Assembly (NCBI RefSeq): GCF_029892425.1
Contig: NZ_JARXWB010000024.1
Span: 62,001 to 126,000 of the forward strand
Source: Bradyrhizobium sp. BR13661
GTDB lineage: Bacteria > Pseudomonadota > Alphaproteobacteria > Rhizobiales > Xanthobacteraceae
DNA length: 64,000 bases
Direction: 5' to 3'
Of this stretch, positions 16,125 to 24,791 are shown in pieces (within the stretch, counting starts at the first letter, position 1; each line of letters opens with the position of its first letter). Made by a program: the position numbers and the translations under genes. The notes beneath the pieces were generated by a model, which made no database searches, was not told the DNA's origin, and saw only the letters and a list, made by a program, of their open reading frames with translations.

Positions 16125-16454
16125 TTAGCCTGCCATCGCCCGGCAACTTTCGGCACAACGCGTACATGCCGTCACGCAGTCGTCCATCCCGCCGACGCGC
16201 TCGCAGTCCTTGGCGCATTCGGTGCAGATCTCGGCGCACTCCTCGCAGACGTGCGCATGGTGAGGCGAATTGAGAAGCATGAAGTGCGCCGCAGTTCGGC
16301 ATATCTCGGCACACGCCATCATCAGTCTGATGTGCTTCGGTTCGACGTGCTTCCCGCCGGACTCCAGGCAGTGGGTCATCGCCGTCCCGAGACACATCTG
16401 GTAGCAGCGCAGGCATTCGTCGATGCACGCCTGCATCTCCTTGCTCGTCTTCAT
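16125..16454 (-). CDS. Four-helix-bundle copper-storage protein (Csp/DUF326)
   Basis: This 109-residue protein has 16 cysteines in repeated CxxxC/CxxC spacings along four predicted helices (QACIDECLRCYQMC; MMACAEIC; VCEECAEICTECAKDC; DDCVTACTRCAESC). This is the Csp pattern, in which the Cys line the core of a four-helix bundle and store many Cu(I) ions. There is no signal peptide, so it fits the cytosolic Csp3 group. The ATG at 16454 has a GGAGAG ribosome site; the longer open frame upstream lies inside the oxidase gene. It is next after the membrane-anchored multicopper oxidase, in the same operon. Confidence 0.9.
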   Translation of the reverse strand: MKTSKEMQACIDECLRCYQMCLGTAMTHCLESGGKHVEPKHIRLMMACAEICRTAAHFMLLNSPHHAHVCEECAEICTECAKDCERVGGMDDCVTACTRCAESCRAMAG

Positions 16455-16482
16455 CTCATTCTCTCCTTTGTTTTCCGTTGGC

Positions 16483-18411
16483 CTACTGGACGTTGAGGAC
16501 AAGCATCAGGCCGCCGCCGCCGTGCTGCTCAACGTTGTTGTTGGCTGTGTGATGCGGGATGTGGCAGTGCACCAGCCATTTGCCCGACTTTCGTGCCGTC
16601 CAGACCACGTCGTAGCGCTGCCCGGGACCGACGTTGACTGTGTCCGCCTGGTATCGCGCGCTTTCCTTGAGGTTCACCCCGTCCACGGCTACGACTTCGA
16701 ACGGTCCGCCGTGCACATGCATGGGATGCACGAAGTTGTTGTTCGTCCCGATGAAGCGAAGTTTGATGGTCTGTCCGACCTTCATGGCGACCGTGTCGGT
16801 CGAGGGGTATGCCTTGCCGTTGATCGTGAAGTAGTTCGGAAGCGCCCCTTCCATCAGCATCGCCGGATAGGTCAGCCATTCGCGCTTCAGCCACTCCTGT
16901 AGCTGGATCGCGTAATCGAGGTCGGCCTTCACCTCGGCCGAGGGGTCCTTCGGCGCGATCAGCAGCGCCCCGTAGAGCCCGAGCGCCTGCTGGCGGTCCG
17001 GATGATCGTGGCTGTGGTAGAAGTACGTGCCGCTCTGGCCCACGTCGAATTCGTAGGTGTAGGAGCCGCCCGGCGGCACCGGGTCTTGGGTGACGTTGGC
17101 CGGCCCGTCCATCTCATTCGGGACGATCAGTCCGTGCCAATGAACCGTGGTGCTTTCTGGAAGCGCATTACGGAAGTTGATGCGGACATGATCCCCCTCC
17201 GTCACCTGCAGCCGCGGTCCCGGGACCTGACGATTGTACGCGTAGGCCTCGACCGCCACGTCCGGAAGGATGTTCCATCGGATGATCTCGGCCTTGATGT
17301 CGAAGACCTTGACCCCGTTCTCGATGCGCGGCGCAAGGACCTTGTCGCCCCTCGCGTCGGGCGCCGCCACGTAAGCGACTTGACGCGGCTTCACGGCGGC
17401 CATGTCCTTCATAGCCTCGCCGGGCAGATCGAAGGTGTTGATCATCCCCGGCGGCATGATGGAGCCGTCGACGTCGCGGGCGCTGAGACCGAGGTTGACG
17501 GAAAACCCCGGTATCACCATTCCGGAGATCAGAAGGAACGACGTCACGCCGGCGAGCGCCGCCAACTGTGGAGTCGTCGCGTCGCCGCCCATCTGATGGC
17601 CCCCGCCAGGGGACGCTTCGCGGTCGCCCGACTTTTTTGCTTTCTGTTGTCCCCCATGTCCCTCCATGTGGCTCATCTGCTCATCCGACATTTGACCCGT
17701 CTCGGACTTCATTCCGGACATGTCGCGTTGTTGGCCGGCTGCCTCCGGCCGTTCGGTCATCAGGCCGTGCTTGACCTTCTTCTTCACCATCCAGACGTTG
17801 AACGGATAGGCCGTCGTGAATCCGACCATGACACCGAGAGACATCACGCCCCAGAAGACGAATTCGAGCGGATCCATGGCGCGCATGTCGCGGCCCATCA
17901 TCAGCAGGCTCATCGTCGGCGCCATTCCCGCCATCATCGCGTTCATGCTGATGAATTCCGGCATGAAGCTCTTGCGGACATTTTCCCAATAGGTGCCGCC
18001 CATCATCTTCTTCATGAAGAGGGACTGGAAAATGAACAGACCGAACGAGAAACCGGCAATGTATTCGACGATAAGGTCGATCCACATCGGGAGGCCCAGC
18101 AGTGCCGTCACGGTCGCCGCCAGAATGATGCCGGTGGCATCCCCCGCAACGCAGTGAATAGTGCTCCCGACGCCCTGCTTCCAGAGGGGCGATGTGAAGT
18201 GCTCATGCTCCCCTGGACGGGGCTCCTTGTCCGCGAGCACGTAGAGCAGCAATCCGAACGGGCCCATGTAGAGGGTGACCAGGATGAAACCCCACTTCAT
18301 CACCGTCGGCTCGGGATTGCCGTTGAACTGGTCGAACGCGACGTAGGCCGTAGAGCCCGCCGCGAGGACGAACCATGCGATCAGAAAATAATCGTAGGGA
18401 AGTGCGATCAT
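16483..18411 (-). CDS. Membrane-domain (DUF4396-like) / multicopper oxidase fusion
   Basis: This 642-residue protein joins two units. Residues 1-210 contain several transmembrane helices resembling DUF4396 (with STIHCVAGDATGIILA and FMPEFISMNAMMAGM). A Met/His-rich linker follows (MSGMKSETGQMSDEQMSHME, 231-250), then one more helix (about 284-305). The last 300 residues are a multicopper oxidase with all four copper motifs: HWHG (425-428), HSHDH (466-470), HPMHVH (562-567) and HCHIPHH (615-621). The oxidase domain would face the periplasm and oxidise Cu(I) or other donors while tethered to the membrane. Such oxidases are usually soluble, so the fusion is notable. Confidence 0.85.
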   Translation of the reverse strand: MIALPYDYFLIAWFVLAAGSTAYVAFDQFNGNPEPTVMKWGFILVTLYMGPFGLLLYVLADKEPRPGEHEHFTSPLWKQGVGSTIHCVAGDATGIILAATVTALLGLPMWIDLIVEYIAGFSFGLFIFQSLFMKKMMGGTYWENVRKSFMPEFISMNAMMAGMAPTMSLLMMGRDMRAMDPLEFVFWGVMSLGVMVGFTTAYPFNVWMVKKKVKHGLMTERPEAAGQQRDMSGMKSETGQMSDEQMSHMEGHGGQQKAKKSGDREASPGGGHQMGGDATTPQLAALAGVTSFLLISGMVIPGFSVNLGLSARDVDGSIMPPGMINTFDLPGEAMKDMAAVKPRQVAYVAAPDARGDKVLAPRIENGVKVFDIKAEIIRWNILPDVAVEAYAYNRQVPGPRLQVTEGDHVRINFRNALPESTTVHWHGLIVPNEMDGPANVTQDPVPPGGSYTYEFDVGQSGTYFYHSHDHPDRQQALGLYGALLIAPKDPSAEVKADLDYAIQLQEWLKREWLTYPAMLMEGALPNYFTINGKAYPSTDTVAMKVGQTIKLRFIGTNNNFVHPMHVHGGPFEVVAVDGVNLKESARYQADTVNVGPGQRYDVVWTARKSGKWLVHCHIPHHTANNNVEQHGGGGLMLVLNVQ

Positions 18412-18441
18412 GGAGTCCTCGCGGTCAGGTGTTCAGGCTGT

Positions 18442-18771
18442 TCAGCCGCCGTGCTTGCCGATCCAGTCCTTGAGCATGGTCTGCTCTTTGGTCTGATCCT
18501 TGACCGTCTTCTCGGCCATTTCGCGGATCATCGGGTCTTTAGTCTCCTTCAGCACCGTCTGCGACATCTCGATCGCGCCCTGATGGTGAGCGACCATCAT
18601 CTTCGCCCACGCCTTCGTAGGGTCGGGATCCATTCCCTTCTTCATGTCGGCATTCATTTTTTCCATGGACTTTGTGTAGGCCGGACCGGCGTCGTCGGCG
18701 TACGAAGGCATCGATAGCGCAAACAGCACCGCGACAGACGCGGCCGAAATCTTCAGGATGTTTCGTGACAT
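18442..18771 (-). CDS. DUF305 (CopM-like) periplasmic copper-binding protein
   Basis: This 109-residue protein has a signal peptide (ends MPSYADD) and a DUF305 helical domain with the characteristic KMMVAHHQGAIEMSQTVL motif. It also carries Met-rich MEKMNADMKKGMDPD. DUF305 proteins such as cyanobacterial CopM bind copper in the periplasm. The ATG at 18771 is preceded by GGAGA at good spacing; the open frame extends further but has no signal-peptide character. It leads the DUF305-oxidase-Csp-OpgC-cytochrome gene run. Confidence 0.85.
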   Translation of the reverse strand: MSRNILKISAASVAVLFALSMPSYADDAGPAYTKSMEKMNADMKKGMDPDPTKAWAKMMVAHHQGAIEMSQTVLKETKDPMIREMAEKTVKDQTKEQTMLKDWIGKHGG

Positions 18772-19080
18772 CTCATTCTCCATTGTTTGAAAACACATTC
18801 GCAAACGGCCGGCACAAATTGTTGTTCCGCGGATGTGGCGACGACATTTCCGGCTTTGGCGACGAGCGTTTGCACAAGCGCGAGCACGCGTTGTCGACAG
18901 GACCTCGCCGGACTGAGCATCTTCCATAAGAGTGAATTCATGGCCGACGTGCGCGGCAGACCTCCTGCAATTTCAGGCAACGGCATGTCGCCGCGGCGGG
19001 CGGAAAAGCACTTTCCGGACAGCCTGGGTATTTGCTAAGCCTGTCGTGCTGCGGCGGCGATGCGAGCTGGGTCGAACCGA
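18772..19080. other. Intergenic stretch upstream of the DUF305 gene
   Basis: This roughly 310-nt gap separates the FkbM gene from the DUF305 gene, both leftward. It should hold the promoter of the DUF305-oxidase-Csp run. I see no clear GTAACC-N16-CGAA site and no obvious palindromic operator. Open frames here look like shadows. Confidence 0.4.
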
Positions 19081-20067
19081 TCATCGGTACCTCCACGTCG
19101 CAGCGAGCAGTCGCTCTTCCCACAATGCGCTGGAGGTAGCGAAGACATTGTAGCCGACCCACGGATGCCTCTTGATCGAATCCAGCCGCTTGATTCCGTC
19201 GAGACGGTTGAACCGGCACGCCCTGGGATCGAACACAAATACTCTGAGCGACATCTCTTCGAGGAGGTGACGCGTGATGCCATGCGTCGTGTCGGATCCG
19301 TGCTCCTCACAGATGACCACGCAATCGCGGTGCATCAGCCGTTCCGCGCCGGTCAGCGCTTCGATTTCCACGCCTTCCACATCGAGCTTGACCACCACCG
19401 GAAGCGATGCATCGACGAGCCCGCCCGCAACCAGGCTGTCCAGCGAAACGACAGTTACGGCGTCCGGCTCGTTTTCGGTCAGCCTGAGGGTCTCCAAGGC
19501 TTCATGCCTTGCGCCCGTGATCCTCACAAAACCGGCCGCCTGTCCACCGACCGCGGCGTTGAGCCATCGGAAACGGTCGCCGTTCAGGAGCGCGTTCGCG
19601 CCAAGCCGTTTCGCGTTTTCCGGAGACGCTTCGATGGCGAGCGTGGGCTGCCTGCCGAAAGGCCGGCTGGACGCCAGCACGGACCAGTAACCGAAGTTCG
19701 CCCCGCAGTCGACGAAGGAGTACCTGAGGTCTGCCGCGCACCTTAAGAAGGCTTCGATCTCCTCTTCATAATCGTATCTCGGATTAAGCATTCTGCTCCA
19801 GTATCCGTCGCAGAACGGGATGGCGAAGTCGGCATCCTCGTTCAACCGGACGATGATGTCGCGATCGGCAACGACAGTCGCGACCGCCTTGCAACCGTGC
19901 CTGTAGCCGCGATGTCCGTAAGGTCGCGTGATGACGGATCCGGCCTGAAGGGCCAGCACCGCAACGCGGTCGATCACGCCGGCGCCGCTCAGCCTTCCGC
20001 TCTTGCGATCGAAAGCGAGCGGTCGTTCGGACGCAACTCCGTCAGCCTGGCGCAACGATGCCTCCAT
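19081..20067 (-). CDS. FkbM-family methyltransferase
   Basis: This 328-residue protein has a SAM-binding motif I in FVDCGANFGYWSVLAS (about 116-131), the acidic motif in TLAIEASPENAKRL, and the family-typical VVVKLDVEGVEIEALTGAERL near residue 230. FkbM-type enzymes O-methylate sugars, polyketides or surface glycans; the substrate here cannot be told. There is no signal peptide. It follows the CusF-like gene on the same strand with a 75-nt gap. No glycan biosynthesis genes are adjacent, so its place within the copper block is unexplained. Confidence 0.85.
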   Translation of the reverse strand: MEASLRQADGVASERPLAFDRKSGRLSGAGVIDRVAVLALQAGSVITRPYGHRGYRHGCKAVATVVADRDIIVRLNEDADFAIPFCDGYWSRMLNPRYDYEEEIEAFLRCAADLRYSFVDCGANFGYWSVLASSRPFGRQPTLAIEASPENAKRLGANALLNGDRFRWLNAAVGGQAAGFVRITGARHEALETLRLTENEPDAVTVVSLDSLVAGGLVDASLPVVVKLDVEGVEIEALTGAERLMHRDCVVICEEHGSDTTHGITRHLLEEMSLRVFVFDPRACRFNRLDGIKRLDSIKRHPWVGYNVFATSSALWEERLLAATWRYR

Positions 20068-20142
20068 CCATTCCCTCCAAGGTCCGCTTCTCGACCCGGT
20101 GCCGCCGGCTCACGCAGCGCGGCGGCACCGGCCGTTCCGGGG

Positions 20143-20445
20143 TTACTTGCCCTTCTGCATCTTCGTGATCGTGATGCCGGCGGTCGCCCGTTCGGCTTCG
20201 AACTGGACCTTGTCGCCGACCTTGACGTGCTTGAGCATCCCCGGGTCCTGCACCCGGAAGACCATGGTCATGCCGTCTTCGTCCATATCGAGATTCTTGA
20301 TGGGGCCGTGCTTCAACGTGATCTTGCCGGCGGTCTCGTCGATCTTCTTCACCTCGCCGTTGACCATGGCGTTCTGGGCGAACGCCGCGGTCGAAATTGT
20401 TGCCAAAACGACGGCGAAAACTGCTGCTGCAAGTTTGTTCTTCAT
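20143..20445 (-). CDS. cusF: CusF-like periplasmic copper-binding protein
   Basis: This 100-residue protein has a signal peptide (ends STAAFAQ) and one small beta-barrel domain: GEVKKIDETAGKITLKHGPI ... MTMVFRV ... LKHVKVGDKVQFEAE. E. coli CusF binds Cu(I) through His36, Trp44, Met47 and Met49. Here the His and the MTM methionines are present, but the Trp position is not; the stretch reads NLDMDEDGMTM, with two extra residues and a Met. Copper binding is therefore likely but with an altered site. It lies 25 nt after the cupredoxin gene, in the same operon. Confidence 0.85.
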   Translation of the reverse strand: MKNKLAAAVFAVVLATISTAAFAQNAMVNGEVKKIDETAGKITLKHGPIKNLDMDEDGMTMVFRVQDPGMLKHVKVGDKVQFEAERATAGITITKMQKGK

Positions 20446-20470
20446 GATGTTTTCCTTGGTTTTGTCGGGA

Positions 20471-20968
20471 TCACTTGACGACGATCGTACCGACCATGCC
20501 GGCTTCGCGATGACCCGGGATCAGGCACGAATATTCGAACTCTCCGGGCTTGCTGAACTTCCAGACGATCTCGTCGGTCTTCTTGGGGGCAAGCCGCTTG
20601 CCGTTCGGGTCGTCGTGCTCCATGTCGGGGTTCTTCTTCATGGCCTCCGCATGCTTGAGATTTTCGGCGGTCGTCGCCAGGATGAATTCATGGTCGAGTT
20701 CACCGTTGTTGCGGAGCATGAACTTGACCTGCTCGCCCGTCTTGATCTCCAGTTTTGCGGGCATGAACATCATCTTCCCGTCCATCTCGCCCATGGTCAC
20801 CTGAACGATCCGGGCGGGCTTCTTGGCATCGCCGGGCTCGCCCGCGGAGAACGTCTCGTCGTGGCTGTGGCTATGTCCGGCCGGACCCTCGCCCGCCCAA
20901 ACGGCGGTACCGCCTGCCAGCAGTAAACCCGCGATTGCCGAAGCGACGGCTTGATTGATGGTCTTCAT
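20471..20968 (-). CDS. Plastocyanin-like cupredoxin
   Basis: This 165-residue exported protein (signal ends TAVWAGEG) has an early His cluster (GHSHSHDE) and a single cupredoxin domain. The type I copper ligands are visible: His93 in GELDHEF and Cys148, His153, Met158 in YSCLIPGHREAGM. Such proteins carry electrons or buffer copper in the periplasm. An insertion rich in Met/Lys/Asp (about 105-125) separates the first ligand from the rest, as in other members of this cop-associated group. It is placed between the multicopper oxidase and the CusF-like gene. Confidence 0.9.
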   Translation of the reverse strand: MKTINQAVASAIAGLLLAGGTAVWAGEGPAGHSHSHDETFSAGEPGDAKKPARIVQVTMGEMDGKMMFMPAKLEIKTGEQVKFMLRNNGELDHEFILATTAENLKHAEAMKKNPDMEHDDPNGKRLAPKKTDEIVWKFSKPGEFEYSCLIPGHREAGMVGTIVVK

Positions 20969-21011
20969 TAGTCTTCTCCTGTCTGATGTTGAGTTCGAAA
21001 AGGCGTCCGGA

Positions 21012-22385
21012 TCACATGCCCTTCATGCCTTTCATTCCTTTCATGCCCTTCATTTGCGTCGTCCCGCCTTCCTCCTTGCCGCCGTTCTGGCGGGGAGCCG
21101 CTGAGGCGGGCGCATCGACTTCGTATGCGACCGTGCCTTGCGGATTTTTGTAGGGACCCGGGTCCTTGTAATCGTCGCGGGCCATTCCTTCCCGGATCTT
21201 CATGACGGAGAACATGCCGCCCATTTCGATGGGGCCGAACTGGCCGGAGCCCGACATCATCATGAGCGTGTTGTCCGGCATCGGCATCTCCATCTCGCCC
21301 ATGGCCATTCCTGTCGAACCCATCACCATCGCGTCCGGAGCAAGCTTGCCGACAGCCTTGGCGAGATCCTTCTTCGACACACCGATCATGTTGCGCATGT
21401 CGTGCCCCATCGAGTTCATGGTGTGGTGCGACTTGTGGCAGTGGAACGCCCAGTCGCCGGGATTGTCAGCGAGCACGTCGAAGGCGCGGACCGCTCCGAC
21501 GGGAACGTCGGTCGTCGTCTCCGGCAACTGCGCGCTTTCTGGCACCCAGCCTCCGTCTGTGCAGGTCACCGCGAAGCTGTGCCCGTGGAGATGGATCGGA
21601 TGGTTGGTCATCGTGAGATTTCCGATGCGCACGCGCACCTTGTCCCCGAGGCGGACGGGCAGCGGATCGATGCCGGGAAACACGCGGCTGTTCCAAGTCC
21701 ACATGTTGAAGTCGGTCATCTCGTTGACCTTCGGCAGATAGGTGCCGGGATCGATGAGATACGTGCTCATGATGAAGACGAAGTCGCGGTCGACCGGCCG
21801 GAAGGTCTGGTCCCGGGGGTGGACAATGAACATGCCCATCATGCCCATCGCCATCTGCACCATCTCGTCCGAGTGCGGGTGGTACATGAACGTCCCGCTC
21901 GTCTTGATCTGGAATTCGTAGACGAAGGTCTTGCCGGGTTTGATGTGAGGCTGGTTGAGGCCGCCCACCCCGTCCATGCCGTTCGGTACGATCATGCCGT
22001 GCCAGTGCACGGTGGTATGCTCGGGCAGCTTGTTGGTGACGAAGATCCGGACCTTGTCGCCTTCGACCGCCTCGATGGTCGGACCGGGCGATTGCCCGTT
22101 GTATCCCCACAAGTAGGCCTTCATGCCCTCAGCGAACTCGCGCACGACCGGTTCGGCGACGAGATGGAATTCCTTCCAGTCCCCGTTCATCCGCCACGGC
22201 AGCGACCATCCGTTCAACGTCACGACCGGCCGATAGTCCGGACCGGACGTCGGATGCAGCGGCGGCTGCATTACCGCCTTTTCCATGGAGGGCGCTTCCG
22301 GAATGTTGGCCGCCTGCACCCGGCCGCTCACTGCGCTCGCGCTTATCAGCGCGGCCGTTCCGATGAATCCTCTACGCGATAGCAT
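21012..22385 (-). CDS. TAT-exported multicopper oxidase with Met-rich tail
   Basis: This 457-residue oxidase has a twin-arginine signal (LSRRGFIGTAALI). All copper motifs are present: HWHG, MYHPHSDEM, HPIHLHGH and HCHKSHHTMN, the last carrying the type I Cys. A Met-rich segment follows the core (MVMGSTGMAMGEMEMPMPDN), and the protein ends in four to five repeats of MKG (TQMKGMKGMKGMKGM). It is related to copper-resistance oxidases of the CopA/CueO type and would oxidise periplasmic Cu(I). TAT export suggests folding with copper in the cytoplasm. The gene lies 10 nt after the TolC-like lipoprotein gene. Confidence 0.92.
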   Translation of the reverse strand: MLSRRGFIGTAALISASAVSGRVQAANIPEAPSMEKAVMQPPLHPTSGPDYRPVVTLNGWSLPWRMNGDWKEFHLVAEPVVREFAEGMKAYLWGYNGQSPGPTIEAVEGDKVRIFVTNKLPEHTTVHWHGMIVPNGMDGVGGLNQPHIKPGKTFVYEFQIKTSGTFMYHPHSDEMVQMAMGMMGMFIVHPRDQTFRPVDRDFVFIMSTYLIDPGTYLPKVNEMTDFNMWTWNSRVFPGIDPLPVRLGDKVRVRIGNLTMTNHPIHLHGHSFAVTCTDGGWVPESAQLPETTTDVPVGAVRAFDVLADNPGDWAFHCHKSHHTMNSMGHDMRNMIGVSKKDLAKAVGKLAPDAMVMGSTGMAMGEMEMPMPDNTLMMMSGSGQFGPIEMGGMFSVMKIREGMARDDYKDPGPYKNPQGTVAYEVDAPASAAPRQNGGKEEGGTTQMKGMKGMKGMKGM

Positions 22386-22395
22386 GATTGTCTCC

Positions 22396-23862
22396 TTAAT
22401 GGCCGCCGCCCCCGCCGGCCTGGGCGGTGGTGGTCTGACGGGGTTGGTTCTGGGACTCTCCGGAGCCGCCGCCGTTGACGACCGTCTGAAGGTCGGACTG
22501 GGCGAACCAGAAGTCTCGCTTGGCCTCGATTCCGGCGCGCAGCGATGCGATGCGCTGGCGCGCCTCGGTCAGCAGCGCGAAAACGTCGATCTGCATGCTC
22601 GAGAAGCGTAGCTGCATCTCTTCGGTGATGATCTTGCGCAGCGGCAGCACTTCACGCTGGTACTGGCCGGCGATTTCGTAGGTCGACCTGTAGACGCGGT
22701 AGGCGTCCCTTGCCTCAGAACGTACGTTGATCGCCTTTTCGGTCAGGCGGTTGAACGACTTATTGTAGGTCTCGGCAGCCTGCCGGACCCGCACCTCGCC
22801 GCCGTCGAAGATCGGAATCTGGAACTGGATGTCGAAGCCGCGTTCGCGGAAGGGCGCACTTTCGGGATCGCGCGTCTTGCGGTCGATCCCCGCCACATCG
22901 AGGAGCGTCACGAACCGGCTCGCTTCCGTTAGATTGAGAGATTTCGCGAGGGCGTCGAGTTCGATCCGCGCGATCTGCAGGTCGATGCGGTGGCTGACCG
23001 CATCGACCTCGATCAACGGGAGCGCCGAGGGATGCCGGGGCAACGCCGGCAACGTGCCGGGAATCCGGAAGGCCAGGTCGCTTCCCCAAAGCCCCATCAG
23101 ACGCGCGAGGCGTTCCCGCGAGCTCGCCGCCTCCTGGCGTATCGATCCGAGTTCGGCCGTGGTCTCGGCATAGAACACCTGCTCGCGCGCCTGGTCGAGC
23201 TTGTTGAGCGATCCGGTCTGGCCGAGTTTGAGGGCTAGTTGGGCCGTGGATTCCGCGGTGGATTTGGCGTCCGCGAGAAGTCCGATGAGTTCGTTGGCGG
23301 CGACCGCGCGGTAATAGGACCGTCTGACTTCCGCGGCGAGCCGCAGCGTCTCGAGGGCGGCCCGCAACTGCGCCTGCCGGAAACGTTGACGTGCGATTTC
23401 CGAGCGGAACGGCAGGGTGGCGAGCGCCAGAATGTCGCCGACGACCTGCCGTTCGATCTCGACGGCTCCGTTGCCCGATATTCGCGAAATCGAGAACGTG
23501 GGATTGGGCGGCAGGCTCTCCTGGACGAGGTCCGCTTCCGCCAGCGCCAGTTCGTTGTAGGCCGCCTGAAGGCCCCGGTTGCTGAGGAGCGCGACCTGGA
23601 CCGCGGTTTCGACGTTCAGGGTCCGGCGCAGCAGCCGCTTGACCGCATCGTTCGCGACCACGACATCGTCGGCGGTCCGGATCGAGATCACGTCCTTCTT
23701 GATGGTGCCGCCGGCGATGTCGGCCACCGCCGTCATGCCGCCGTCCGGAGAGAACGTTGCGCAACCCGAGAGCAGCAGCGCGGCTGACAGCGACGATAAC
23801 GCCGTTCTGGCCCCGGTGGCGCCCGTCGCGCGTCGCAGTCGGATGAAAAGTGTTTCTGTCAT
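22396..23862 (-). CDS. TolC-family outer-membrane lipoprotein
   Basis: This 488-residue outer-membrane factor has a lipobox (LSAALLLSGC, Cys about residue 34) and long amphipathic helices with two repeats (VQVALLSNRGLQAAYNELALAEADLVQES; later RVRQAAETYNKSFNRLTEKA). It would act as the export channel of a copper-resistance system, either with the RND pump or with the oxidase. The C-terminus is Gly/Gln-rich and ends GGGGH, possibly weakly metal-binding. A GGAGG ribosome site precedes the start. It is a second, lipid-anchored TolC-like protein alongside the cusC product. Confidence 0.88.
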   Translation of the reverse strand: MTETLFIRLRRATGATGARTALSSLSAALLLSGCATFSPDGGMTAVADIAGGTIKKDVISIRTADDVVVANDAVKRLLRRTLNVETAVQVALLSNRGLQAAYNELALAEADLVQESLPPNPTFSISRISGNGAVEIERQVVGDILALATLPFRSEIARQRFRQAQLRAALETLRLAAEVRRSYYRAVAANELIGLLADAKSTAESTAQLALKLGQTGSLNKLDQAREQVFYAETTAELGSIRQEAASSRERLARLMGLWGSDLAFRIPGTLPALPRHPSALPLIEVDAVSHRIDLQIARIELDALAKSLNLTEASRFVTLLDVAGIDRKTRDPESAPFRERGFDIQFQIPIFDGGEVRVRQAAETYNKSFNRLTEKAINVRSEARDAYRVYRSTYEIAGQYQREVLPLRKIITEEMQLRFSSMQIDVFALLTEARQRIASLRAGIEAKRDFWFAQSDLQTVVNGGGSGESQNQPRQTTTAQAGGGGGH

Positions 23863-23871
23863 GGCGTCCTC

Positions 23872-24162
23872 CTACTGCTCGGATTTGGGCGTGGGAGTTA
23901 CGCGCTGGTTCTGTTCTTTCCAGCCGGATGGCGCGGTCGGCCGCATGCTTGTGTAGGGCGCGATGCCGGAGCGGTAGCTGACGCCGGCGACCGGCACGTT
24001 CGGGTCGGCCGGATCCGCACCGACGAGCGGAACGGTCGGAATGCATCCCCCGAGCGACCACGTCGCGGCGGTCATCCCCACGATTGCCCGAAATCTATTG
24101 CCTAATATCCTCTTCACCACCGACCGGACGGCGGCGAGAATCGCCCCAAGCTGCGCAAACAT
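23872..24162 (-). CDS. Small lipoprotein upstream of the TolC-like gene
   Basis: This 96-residue protein has an N-terminal hydrophobic segment ending ATWSLGGCIP, a plausible lipobox. A Pro-rich exported part contains ADPADPNVPVAGVSYRSG and PTAPSGWKEQNQRV. The phrase DPxxPxxPVxxVxYRS resembles small proteins that precede TolC/multicopper oxidase genes in copper operons of proteobacteria. The start at 24162 has an AGGAAA ribosome site; an internal Met nearer the lipobox is also possible. Its function is unknown and probably structural in the envelope. Confidence 0.65.
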   Translation of the reverse strand: MFAQLGAILAAVRSVVKRILGNRFRAIVGMTAATWSLGGCIPTVPLVGADPADPNVPVAGVSYRSGIAPYTSMRPTAPSGWKEQNQRVTPTPKSEQ

Positions 24163-24239
24163 TATCTTTTCCTGAACTGACGATGGACCACAGGCGCGCG
24201 AGCCCTCGACAGGCACGGCACCGCGTAGCTTCGATCAGG

Positions 24240-24737
24240 TCAGGAAATGGGGGGGCGATAGTGCCGGGGGGGAGCCTTGTCGGCGACGTTCAGGTAACCT
24301 TCGACTTCGCAAAGCGCCGTCGGAGCGGAAGGCGTCACGATGTCGACGACCTTCGCCGGAAGAGCGGTCACGCACATCAGCCCGCAGCACTCCCCGCCGG
24401 ATTTATGCGGAGCTTTTTCGGGAGCCGACTTCGAATCCGATGCCACCGACATCGAATGGTCACCGCCGCCGGAATGTGCCGGCGCAGCGGCATGATCATG
24501 GATCTGGCCGTCGTCGTGCAAATGTTGCGGCTCGGAATGGACATGAACCATTCCGGGAACGTGGTTCTCGTCCGTCAGGCACGGCGCGGGCGCGTGGACG
24601 CCGGGCAGCGCGTAGGAGATCGTCGGCGCCAGTACGCAAAGCAGATAGGCTAGGGCTACCAGCCACCCTGCCCTTGTTCGCTTCGTTCTGGTCAACCGGA
24701 CGACCATGCAGACATCAACGCCTTTTCGCACCAACAC
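24240..24737 (-). CDS. His-rich exported protein of the csoR operon
   Basis: This protein of up to 165 residues (155 if it starts at MVVRLTRTKRTRAGW) has an N-terminal hydrophobic segment (LVALAYLLCVLAPTISYA). Next is a His-rich region (VHVHSEPQHLHDDGQIHDHAAAP) and a Cys-containing segment (GGECCGLMCVTALP). The pattern suggests a periplasmic or membrane-tethered metal-binding protein. It lies 55 nt downstream of csoR and upstream of the lipoprotein-TolC-oxidase genes, so it probably belongs to the CsoR-controlled transcript. I do not recognise a named family. Confidence 0.65.
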   Translation of the reverse strand: MLVRKGVDVCMVVRLTRTKRTRAGWLVALAYLLCVLAPTISYALPGVHAPAPCLTDENHVPGMVHVHSEPQHLHDDGQIHDHAAAPAHSGGGDHSMSVASDSKSAPEKAPHKSGGECCGLMCVTALPAKVVDIVTPSAPTALCEVEGYLNVADKAPPRHYRPPIS

Positions 24738-24791
24738 TCGGGAGCATAGCGGCGAAGATCGCGGCCGCCAAGATGGAACTTTTGGTGTCGC

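Noticed and set aside
17002..18717. 571-residue open frame antisense to the oxidase fusion and DUF305 genes
   Set aside because: It spans two real genes on the other strand and has a His/Arg-rich shadow composition with no recognisable motif.
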